Shown here one piece after another: positions 1-10,728 of a stretch of DNA of 32,830 nucleotides. Both the position numbers and the translations under genes were made by a program. The stretch lies in contig JAQGAU010000258.1 of the NCBI GenBank assembly GCA_034698045.1, forward strand, positions 1 through 32,830, written 5' to 3'. Within the stretch, counting starts at the first letter, position 1, and every line of letters begins with the position of its first letter. The notes under the pieces are model-generated. The model ran no database searches, was not told the DNA's origin, and saw only the letters and a program-made list of their open reading frames with translations. This DNA comes from Paramacrobiotus richtersi. Taxonomy: Eukaryota > Tardigrada > Eutardigrada > Parachela > Macrobiotidae.

Positions 1-446
1 CTCCCAACAGTCACTACCCGCCATGCCACTGACCTAGCCGCGTGCGCGCCAAAAAATGCGCGCGCAAAACCGCGGAAATATCCCAGAAACGTGCAGATCC
101 TAAGGTCACTTCGTCTCAGTTCGGAATTACAGTCATCGGTAAACTCGACAGTCCAGCTTAATTTCGCACACTTCTACAACCTTACTTTGACTATGATTTC
201 TCAATATATCAACTCCGGCTCGCGGTCTTTCTGACCTGGGGCTCTCGACTATACCACTGCTTCCCTTCGTCTGAGGCTCTAAAACTGCTACTCAGCAAAA
301 TAATATATTCTAGGTTTAGTTTACACGATACTGCATTTTTCTATACGCTTTGATACGACCATGAATAATGGCAATGGCAGCGACGCCTCCAGTAATCGGA
401 CTGAGATCACTGAGAAGCTTTGGCACCATGGAGGGCGATCTCCTTA
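1..446. other. Non-coding or 3' flank of the CCDC141-like gene
   Basis: No convincing gene lies here. On the minus strand a possible alternative last exon of the neighbouring gene starts at 400, after an AG at 401-402, and stays open to a stop near 319. It would pair in phase with the strong donor at 503-508. A 34-codon plus-strand ORF from the ATG at 361 overlaps it. No canonical poly(A) signal for the minus-strand gene was found here. Confidence 0.4.
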
Positions 447-3400
447 TCAGCTCTTACTGACACCGTGAAACTGCCGATTAGTTTTGTAGTTCAGCCGACT
501 ATTCCTACCTGCATCTTCACCACGGCTAATAATCGTACACCGTCCAATAACCGGCGGACTCTTCACCCCGGCCATCCGATCACTCTCCATCTCCTTGACA
601 AACTCTTCCGCGAATCCAGGCGCTGTCTTTGCTTCCATCACCTCTGTCAGCGTATCCTCACTGCCCTCGACTTCCTCCTCAACAATATCCGCAAACGATT
701 CCACATGAACATTGCATGTCCACGTCGCCGCGCCTACTGCATTACTGGCCGTGCAGACAATTTTCCCGGCATCTTCCGGTCCTGTAATTCTGACGATTAG
801 GACGTTCTGGTTCTCCTGGCAGATGACTTGGTGCTTGGAGGGATCGGGCGGTTGGTCATTGATAATCCACGTTATTGTCGGGGTGGGCGTACCACGGACG
901 TTGCACTCGATGACGGCTAGCTGGCCCTGGCGGACGGTGATATCGTGGAATACATTCAGGAATTCGGGTCGCACGGCTTCTAGGCTATCTTTTTCGCTCT
1001 GGAAAGACCGGCAATTTATCGGTATGTTAATGCTAGGACGCGAACTACCAATTACCCTACAAAGACGGTATCACGGATTTCGTCCTTTAGAACATTTTTT
1101 TTGAAAAATTAAACTACTAAATTTTCGATAATGTACTTTATCACATTAAACCCGTGCATTGAGATCATCCGAGTCTGCTCTTCGTGATTACCAAGGTGTC
1201 TGGAGTATGCCATTCTATTATTTATTGACTTGTCTCAAAAGCAATAAATGCCATTCTACTACGACTGCGCACGACTTACGATGCTGACGGACTTGCGGCT
1301 GTCATACTGTCAAAACCGTATGTGCGTTGATTAAACTGTGACAGCATTACCAGGATTAGTGCCCGTCATGTTGCTGCTGTCGTGTCATCGAATAAAAATT
1401 TCTAAATACAGTAATTCTGATTGCAGTTCTATTTCGATCGGAAGTCTTAAGTTACGCTCAGTTTTTATCTGAAATTCAGCCGGAATGAAAACTGCTTATT
1501 GAAAACAAAAGAGAAAAGAAATATACTCAAGCAAGGATTCTATCATCCAGTCCCATACAGAATACTCTACCTCCGAACGTACCGCCGATGGCTCTGCTTC
1601 AAACATGCCCTGGACGGGCGCACGTGTAAATTCCGATGAAAGCAGGCGTGGTAACGTCTCGAAAATTTGATCAGAATGGTCCTCGATGAAGGCTTGGAAC
1701 AAGGACTTGAATTTCTGTAGCTCACCGGATATAAGCTACAATACAAAGAAACTTCAGATATTGTATATTTCAGAGAAACTATTATGTAAAACACACCACA
1801 AAAGATTCACTGAAGGCCTCCGGTTGTGTTGGTGCTTGCGGCTCCAGCTTCTGCAGCTCTTTGCGGATTAGGTTCACTTTGCGATGAACCTAGATTATCG
1901 ACAACAAACGCGCTGTTTTAGCAAAACGACCATTTGGAATATCTCCGGTTGTTAATTTATTGATTATCTTGCTTATGAACACCATAATTAAAAAATGAAT
2001 TACGGTATACTGGTATAATGCAATTGCCGGCATATATTTGGTCTTGGACTTTAAAGTATTTTACTGTATCTGTAATTGTTTTTCAAACGCTGTCTTACTT
2101 TTCTGTAGATAATTTCAGTACTTATCTGTGTCCTCCACATAATTCTGTTTTAAAGTAGTAATGGTTAAATTAGTACTTTAAACTAGTAGCTTGTTTTTCG
2201 GTAAATCTCGACAAGTATTCGGCTTTATTTTCGAAAACCACCACGAACATACTTCTTGGCTTTGCCAGTTAAAATCTGCCAAAACCGTCAATATTTGAGG
2301 CACACTAATTGGTGGTTGTTCCCTGTCCGGTTCCGATGCTGGTGGACTTCCACTACTACGGACCATCGGTTCTTCTGTGATTCGCTCAAGAGGATGTGCA
2401 TCGGGTGGCAGTAATCCCGCATCAACGGCTTCTAGCCGCAAGAATGTGGATAACATTTTATCCAGTGAAGTGGACAGCCGGTGGACGAACTGCGAATGTT
2501 CCGGATGTTGTGCAGAAAGAGACGCTTCGGTTGATTCCAGAGCGGTCAGTTTATTCGTCAGGGCATCGTTCATCTAACAACAATGCAGTCAAACATAAAA
2601 TGAACCCCATTATTCATAAATAACATATACCAGGTACATGAGAATAATCTATTTGCAAAGGAACGACACGCTGGAAATAATGCAAAAAGATTTCGATATT
2701 TTTCTCAGGGAATTCCTAAAAAGGTTTGTTAATTCAGAACCTAAAAGCGGCTAAACCAAGTCTGCAAAAAAAACGATTCGGCAGGAATAACTGGATCAAA
2801 AACTACAAAGGATTGCTAGAGAAATCTTTAAAATGAATTTATGGTCTACGAAGTATTGCTCGAACCATATTCAAGTAAAGATGCCCCCACACTACGATTG
2901 TCGTCGATTTCGATGATCAGATCCAGTACACAAAACGACAACATACAGTAAGCTGCAGCCAGTGAAATACCGTACCTGTTCGAGACGCGACAAGAAGTCG
3001 GTAACGGATTGATTAATCACAGTGGAGAATTCCTTCTCCGCACTAGCGGACCTCATTCCTATCGTTTTGTGTTGCGCAATCTGATCCTCACTCGGCACGG
3101 AAGGGACCCGGAATTCACCGACATCCCAACCAAGCTCTTCACACGTTAAACGGACAGCTTCTTTCAAATTAGCCGTGTGTAAAACATCCTCTGCAATCTA
3201 AAACAAGATTCACCGATACAAGTGAACAAGAATCCAGTTCTACAACCATCATACCTGATCCGCAGTAACATACAAATCATGACACGCCTTTCTCAGTTCC
3301 GGCAGTCCTTCCGACCGCAGCGGTAACTCTATCCGTGGAATTTCCCGGATCTGCTCCAAGGTTAACAGCACATTGCGTATTTGTCCCCCAACTAACAATC

Positions 3401-6400
3401 TCGTGTTGACTGCGGAGATCAGTTCGTTCCACTCTTCCATTAAGGTCCCGACTTCAACGGACAATGCGTCCACTTGCTCACGCTCCGGAGACGTTTCTCG
3501 TACGTCTTGAAGGGCATCCACAATTGTATCCAGCATTTCTTGGTGCTCACCAATTTCTTGGACGAATAGATCGTGTTTGCAGAGGAATGTATCGACGGCA
3601 TAGAGCTGTGTCTCAATCTTGTTATCCTAAATTTGATCATATAATAAGGCTCGTTCTATGAGTTTCCTATACTATATAAGAGTATTAATCAAGGCGGACG
3701 AAGTCTGTGTTTGATGAAACTACCGTAGGTCGACGCAATTTATCACACACTTACATCTTTCATTCTCGCAAAGAAACTGTACAGTAGAATAAATTAATTT
3801 TTGGTGTTTCGACGTCAATGTGTAACCAATTAAATCCTTAAGAAGTCATCAGATTTCGTATTCGAGCGTAAGGTCAATCGACATGACTAAGTCAACACGT
3901 TACGGTTGCTTACGATTCATGTCAAAACAGAAACTTCAACCAAACTGAACAGTCACGTACCTTTCGCAGATCATGCATCCTTCTCGCCACCCACGCCCTC
4001 AACAGTCTACACGTGGAAAACAACCCATGGAACTCGGATTCATCCTGAACAGGCGGAGGCACCACGGCCAACAACCGGTCGACATGCTCCTGGCATTCAT
4101 CATGAAATGTATTGACATCAGCCAACAATTCGGTAATATCCACTCCAATCGGGTTCTCCGCCAAGAACGCGGACTGGTGCAACGGCGAAGTCGTCAAACC
4201 GATAATATCCTGCACCGCAGTCTGGAGACGCTCGTCTAGGTCAATATCATCCTTGGGAACGTCCCAGTTGTGGAGGTTGTCTTCAAGATCGCTGACAATG
4301 GTCTTTAGCTCATCGCGCGCCCGATGGACGGTCTGGAAAGTATCGACACACATGTCGACGGTGAAGAGCTGCTGTTCCCATAGCTGGCGGGATGCTGAGA
4401 GATTCTGGAAGAGCGTTGTGATGCGCTCGTTCAGATCGGGATGGCTGATGAGGGTGGCGTGGGATTGTTGGGATAAAACATTGCAGCGCTCGATTAAGTT
4501 CTACAAGCACAGTCATTATGCTCAATTAAAACAGCAACCTCAACGTAACGAAAACAAATAGATGTATTTGCACAGACATTTTCGTCATACATTCAACGGA
4601 GAAATTCAGATACAGCTGTAGAAGTCACTAGAATTATAAAAATCATCCAGTAAGGCTGCTAAGGCATTTCTAACATTCTACGGGGGCAGGGTCTAAAACA
4701 TGGCAATGGCAATTGCCACTGGCAGTGCCAACTGGCAACGGAAAAGCTGGCAATGTAAGAAATTCCATGCTTTTCTTGATTAATGTTTGCAGCTCTATTC
4801 GAGATTGTTAGTTTCTGGCTTGTTCGTTTCTAATTAATCGCTTTTTTACTACTAATTAGCACAAATTGAGGTACAAAACAGCAATTTAGTTAGTGAAATA
4901 CTGTGATAAGACTGTGCCGCAGTAGGGTAAACGAAAAACGATGCCTTAATTAGCACTAATTAAAAGAAATTAGCATAAATAATTACAATAACTGTTCTAC
5001 ACCGCTAATTACTGGTACGCACGAGTTAAGATGCTGCGAAATTGCCAACCACAATAAAAACAGCATTGCCGGAAACTCATTGACATTGCCAACTGGCATT
5101 GCCAGTGGCAATTGCCATTGCCATGTTTTAGACCCTGCCTTCTACGGGCCTCGATTTGCGTGTGCAGCATTGGCCGACCACTAGCGGATGGCAGCTGCGT
5201 TTACCAATTATCCGCCGTGAGTTGTATCCGGAAACGTATATCACCGTGATGTTATTTAGTTAGTTTGCTACAGTTTTTAGATTTTGGCCCTTTCAATAAT
5301 TTTCACTGGCTCCTCTGTACCTGGCACACATCCAGTATATTTTGGATCTCCTGCTTCACAACCGGACCCTTTTCCGGCGTCACTGCCCTTGACACAATTC
5401 GACCGGCGCGCGCCTTGGCATTCTCGTATATGGTGACGATATCCTCGAATTCCGTGATTAGCATACTGCCATCGGTATCCGGCACCAGCGATCTGGATTT
5501 CGTCTCATGCAGCAGAGCTTTCAATCGACGCCGTCTGTCGCTTAATTTCTCCAGCATTTGATTGATCTGATTGGTGGCGGGATACAAATCACACGCCACT
5601 CCGTATGAGACGGCATTGTACTGCACGATAAAATCTTCCATAAATGTGACCAGTTCCTGGCTGTATCCCAGTGTATCTCTGATACTTTCCAGACTTTCTG
5701 TTGAGAAAATTCCATGAAAATCAGTTAAATGAATTTTATTAATTCAATTAGAATACCTTTTTGAATCTTGCCCACATCGACTAGTGACCTCGTTTCCGGG
5801 GAATTCTTTGTCTTTTCCAGATTGTTCAAAGCGTTCTCCATGTACTCCATGCACTAGATCGAACATCAAAATATATTTTCATAATAATCAATATATCTTC
5901 CTAGTAAATTAATTATTTTTTATTAATTTTTTTATAAAAATTGTGACAGCTTGCAGAAAGAATTCAACCTTACAAGAATAATTTCGGTAAAAATGCAAAG
6001 CGTAGTGAATTTCAAAAACTGCATAACGTCGGTCACTGACAACATAATAAAAGTACAATTCAATATAATAATTTTTAAGATTTATGATAATGTAAGCATT
6101 ATTTGTAATAATAATATTAATCATTATTATATATTATGTACATATATGCCGTTTTTTTCCAGCTTGTTTCTGGCCATGGATGGTAAAAACTTAACATCAT
6201 AATGCAAAATTGATGTGTCAAAACTAATGCAACATTTACCCAGAAAAGCACGGGGTAGGATAAATCAGGATTATTGACCGATTAATTGTCTTGTTCTACA
6301 TAATAATATACCCAATCGTATTGCTGATGGAATGAGAAGGCAATATCCAGAATGTGAGCGCGTGCTGTCAGCATGTCAAAAAAGAGCATCCATGCTTTGC

Positions 6401-8216
6401 CGAGACTGTCGGCCATGGCTTTATGCAGTTCCGGTCGTAAACCTTGGGCCACCACCAGATCATCACTCTGCTCCAGAGCCTCCTCCACAGCCATTTCTTT
6501 TGCCTATTAAAACGACAAAACAATGTTAATTGGCAATGTTGTCATAATTATACAGATATGCACAACTGAACTGCTGATGATATATTTAACAAATCGCACA
6601 CATAAATCTCAGCTTCAGATGTTCTGCAAGCAGCCACCGTGTATTGTAGCATATTGTAAAACACAGCCTTACAAAAATAAATTCGGCAAAAAAACTTCGA
6701 AGCAGATTGCATTGAGCTAAAAAATCAGTCAGATGTAACATAATCATGATCGTATACTGTAATCCATAATAAAATTCAAGCTAAAAAATAATGCTTAGCA
6801 TTATTATTAAATCTAATTAATAATTTAACATCATTAAAAGCCGGAAAATCAGTTTTTTGTTTTGAGAAGAATTGTATTTCAGATTATTACATTATGTATT
6901 GTACCTGCAACTTGACCAAACAGTCGTTTAGTTCAATCTGCTGTTCCAGTGTATCTTGTAGTGTCCGGCCAAAGTCGTACAGTGGAGGATCCATTTCTTG
7001 CAAGCGAAGTTCCATATTTTGGTCATCGTGCTGCAAGAAAAATCCAATGTAAATAATAACAGAGGATACAGCTCCAAGACATGACGAATTATTGCTGAAC
7101 CCATAGCTAGGTACTGGGACAGATTGGCGAACTAATCGTACTGATTACAACTTCCCGCGTTATTAAGCCATTCAAACCGCTATAAAAATCAATGGTCGTA
7201 TATATAATTATTTCTTATAATTGTTATGTTAATACCGAATGCCGAGTATCGAAATAATTTATTTACGATGACTTTTCAAATAACTCTATAAATGTTTTTT
7301 GTTTCTGTTACATAGCGAAAAACATGTTAGATAGACACTAATTTCTTTCATAGACGTGGATGTTTGAGCTTGTTGGCACTATTTATTACGAGATACATAG
7401 TTCTGTATGGAACTACAGCAATTTTTCCCGTGTTTTAGACTATGAGTTATTAAACCTTGCAATATACTCTCGCGACAGTAAACGGTGTATACTTGTATAC
7501 TAGCACTCTAATAATATCTCAGTATCGCAAACTATTTGTAATTATAAATAAAATATTTCTGACAAAACTAATTTGAAATAAAACTGAAATTTAATAAAAG
7601 CCATCAAAAACTGCCAAATGATTTACATGGTTTCTTATGTCCTGCCGTATCATATAGCCTTCTGGTGATCCGTTACAATACGTTATGGACAACCTTAAAA
7701 CTGGCAACCTTGATTCCAACTGTACAAAAATTTGGATACAAAAATCAGTCTTCTTGCACGCAATCACAAAAATATCCTCGCTATATTTATCGTTCCAGCG
7801 GTGCATATCTGATGAGACAGCACGATTTTGTTGAAAATTTGCGTAACCGGTCGCCACCGAGTGTCTCCGCTGAATGTCAGATTACGGAACTATTAACATA
7901 CACTTCTTTACGCATAAAGATTCGCTCTAATACTGACTTTAGAACTTTCTACAGATTAATATGGAGGAAAAGAGCAACAATCGAAAAACTCATCTCACCA
8001 GGCACAAATTTTCTAATTAGCGAAAATCTAGCAAGAATTTGCAAAACAGCATCGTTAGGGCTTTCCCTGTCAATCAATCAACCAAATGTATCCATTTACC
8101 GTTAGAACCGCCACAACTATTCGGGTCCGTCCCACTTGTGCCGCGATAACACTGACAGTACTTGCCGGAACCTGTACAGCAGGATCCGGCGGTTTTTGGA
8201 TAATTTCTGCCTCCAT
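447..8216 (-). CDS. CCDC141: CCDC141-like spectrin-repeat protein with C-terminal Ig domain (13 exons)
   Basis: Exons in reading order: 8216-8100, 7030-6905, 6503-6312, 5853-5757, 5697-5321, 4500-3961, 3626-3255, 3197-2976, 2715-2638, 2573-2253, 1889-1797, 1735-1583, 998-447. Phases agree at every junction, giving about 1,080 residues. The ATG at 8216 opens a low-complexity start, then the segment TVSVIAAQVGRTRIVVAVL (residues 20-38), which resembles the N-terminus I know for vertebrate CCDC141. Helical spectrin-type repeats follow, for example LYAVDTFLCKHDLF in the 3626 exon. The last exon holds an I-set Ig domain (Cys in VIEC, Trp in TITW, Cys in DAGKIVC) and an acidic tail. In vertebrates CCDC141/CAMDI binds DISC1 and acts in neuronal migration; a role here is inferred only. 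The protein is shorter than the human one (about 1,450-1,530 residues). The weakest joins are the donors at 2632-2637 and 1791-1796. A strong donor at 503-508 means the true C-terminus may be spliced to another exon. Confidence 0.75.
4685..5139. mobile_element. 455-bp non-autonomous TIR transposon (MITE-like) in a CCDC141-like intron
   Basis: The two ends are inverted copies: from 4685 and from 5139 (complement) both read GGCAGGGTCTAAAACATGGC and stay identical for about 40 bp, then diverge slowly. The element is flanked by a direct repeat, TTCTACGGG, at 4676-4684 and 5140-5148, as expected of a 9-bp target-site duplication. The interior is AT-rich, has repeated AATTAGC-type words and no ORF. 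A 9-bp duplication suits Mutator-like (MULE) elements better than hAT (8 bp) or Tc1/mariner (TA), so the superfamily is inferred. It sits in the 4501-5320 intron and leaves the splice sites intact. Confidence 0.88.
5880..6150. repeat. AT-rich intron sequence
   Basis: This stretch of the intron between the 6503-6312 and 5853-5757 exons is almost all A/T with runs of ATAATA and TTATTAT. It shows no coding signal and no clear unit repeat. It is low-complexity filler. Confidence 0.5.
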
Positions 8217-10728
8217 GACCCAAATAATTTCTTTCTCCAAACACTTTTTAGTCCATACTTTATGAATTTCAATAAACCAGCCAAAACTGCGCTGACATTG
8301 AATTTCGTGGCAAAATCAGGTTAAAAAAATTACATGCATAACTGGCGAAGAAAAGCGTTTCCGGAAACGGCAGCTTAGCTAATAATCCGCAAAGTTCCTG
8401 TGCGATAGCCCAGACATAAAGTTATGCTATAATGACATGCCTGATTATTCTGCGTCATGCTGTATGCGTACAGGCAATATATGCTCGGGTGTATTTTGAT
8501 CCAGATTGGAACACTTAGTTTTCTGTTTGAGAGTGTGCTTCGTATATTTCCTATCCGGTCTAAAATTAAAGTTCCGCAGATGTGAATCAGAATCAGTGGA
8601 GCACAGATCGCTCCGCAGTGCCGGTAAGCAGAGTAAAACGTTAAGAACGCCGCTCCGAGCCAGAGTAGATCGACGCCGGGACAGCAACGGCAACCGGGTA
8701 AGTACACACTTAACTTGTAAACTATCCTTCCGGCCGGTTGCCGTCTGGGCCAATGTACGATGGACGTTTAATGGGGGCCTATAACTTAACTGTGCGGTAC
8801 AAGGTTTTTTTGCGCAGTTACAATTGATAATTAAAAAGAAGGTTCAACAATTTAAAAAGAATGTATACCTCTGTGCGTAATGAAGAGGGAAAAGGGAATG
8901 GACGAGTAAACCAGGGGGCATGATTAGTGAATTGTGGATTAATTAGTGGATTAGTGACTCGTGCACTGTCTTCACTGATTGTAGCAGACGTTAAACAGAA
9001 TTAAACAAAAACAAAAAAGAACAAAATATTCAACAGCCTTTAGTAGTATTCAATGAATGCAGTAGCTTTTCCATTTCAGTTTCTTATCAAACAGCTGGTC
9101 GATCTAATGCTATGAAACAACTCGTATGCAGCTTTTTGTGGTGTATTAGACTGACCACTGGTCAGCTAGACCCATGACCCAGGAAAATGCTGTTCCATCA
9201 TTGCTTAGTGTTCGTCCTTGTTACGTACCTGCTTTACATAAACGAACTATTTTTGCCATGAATTGTTTTCCTCTTAATCCACGTGCCTGCTTTTTTAGCT
9301 AAATAGCTTTACCGGTGAAAGTTACATGGCTTAATTATCCCGTTTCTTTGAACTGCTTTTCTGGCCGTGGGGGTCCACTGACGGCGGGGTCGTGGATGCT
9401 CATCAACGTTCGCAGTGTTTTTCGTAAATGAACAAGTTAACAACTACTGATCTTTGGGATTTTTTGCTTTGAGGGCTTAAGGATCATTCAGTTTTATGAG
9501 AAACAGAACGAATAGGTTATCATTGGTGGGACCAACGAAGGCCATGGCCAGGATATCTCTGTCATATATCAGTCTTCGCAGCAAACTGAGAACTCCTGTC
9601 ATTTTGTTCTTGTGTGGCACATTCTGGTACTTATCGAGACCTCCTGAACTTGCAAAGTACTCGTTACCGAAAGAAAGCTAGGTTCCCGCATGAATATTTT
9701 GGACTTAAAAAGTTTTTCTTTCAAAACTGACCAATGGTCATGGTATAACTATCAGATACATCCCAGTCAGCCCTGAAAAGTTTGACCGTATGTCCGTAGT
9801 AATTTGAATGAACAGTTTGTCTTATGTTTCAAAACATAAAGTTTTCTCCCTGTTTTCTGCTTTAAATTTGGTAAAAAACTGGGGGGACGGGTTCCAGAAC
9901 TGGGGCGACGCCCACATGCCGAAGAGCGTTATGCTGCTCTCAGTCTCGCCGACCGAAGAAAAAAAACATACAACAAAATCCATTTCTTAAAATGGATCGG
10001 CAAATGCCGGTTTTCCGGTCAAAATTCGCATTTGCTCTTCTTTCTTGTACCGGGCGGTGATGCTATGGCAGCCGAATTTAGTTTGCATCCGAATATGGTA
10101 CAAAGCTCAAACTGGCCATGGACTTGCGTAATGTTTTTTGGATCGCAATAGTACCATTTATTGGTGCATGTAAGAATTTCAAAACAAAACTTTAACAAAT
10201 GCAGCCACCGTACAATTGAACCGAGTCTGCATAGTCATATTCGCGTAAACTGTTTTAGCCGCATACAGCATATCTGTACTAATAAATATTCTAGTCGTAT
10301 ACACAGTCTTTTACGTATAGCATTCGTATAAGTAAATCTGACAATGTTCTCACTGTACAATTCTCATGCATAGACGGCAATCAAAATCTATGTGTATTTA
10401 CCATCTATTCCGCTCTCTGTCATTGATTTAATCATTATCATCAGTTTTCGTATTCTTGTTAGAAATCACTGTACATCTCAATTAACAGGCAGTATAAACA
10501 AGTCATGCAAAACAATGCAGCCGTAACGTTTCCGGTACAACAAAAGACACATAATCACCGCTGGGAACAACTCCAGCATTAACAATCAGCATCAAACGAC
10601 TATCAACAAAATATACCTGTCCGACTATAGAAATATTCACAGCATATGTACAAAAGAGCTAAAAAACCGTACATTTCTCTCCATACAGGAAGATTCACCA
10701 TAAGCGCCGCCAGATCATATCCCACCGT
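8217..10728. other. Intergenic region between the two minus-strand genes
   Basis: No gene can be supported. Short ORFs on both strands lack signal peptides, domains or consistent splice context. Two items stand out: a textbook donor on the plus strand (GG then GTAAGTA at about 8698), which could end a non-coding first exon, and a G-rich patch at about 9870-9960 with a repeated Asn-Trp-Gly-Asp reading. TTTATT at 10157-10162 (AATAAA on the minus strand) and TTTAAT near 10427 are candidate poly(A) signals for the minus-strand gene ending at 10729. Confidence 0.5.
8356..8369. promoter_or_regulatory. 14-bp perfect palindrome upstream of the CCDC141-like start
   Basis: CGTTTCCGGAAACG is a perfect palindrome with a TTCCGGAA core, 140 bp upstream of the minus-strand ATG at 8216. 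Such a core resembles dimeric STAT- or ETS-type sites. Its position would suit a promoter element, but a 14-bp palindrome can arise by chance. Confidence 0.25.

Noticed and set aside
361-465. Plus-strand ATG ORF beginning MNNGNGSDASSNRTEITEK
   Set aside because: It has natural-looking codons and a fair start context, but only 34 codons, no usable donor and no downstream partner. It is also antisense to a possible last exon of the minus-strand gene.
4685-5139. hAT-type assignment for the MITE because its end contains CAGGG
   Set aside because: An 8-bp duplication next to CAGGG is absent; the only matching flanks are the 9-bp TTCTACGGG outside GGCAGGG.
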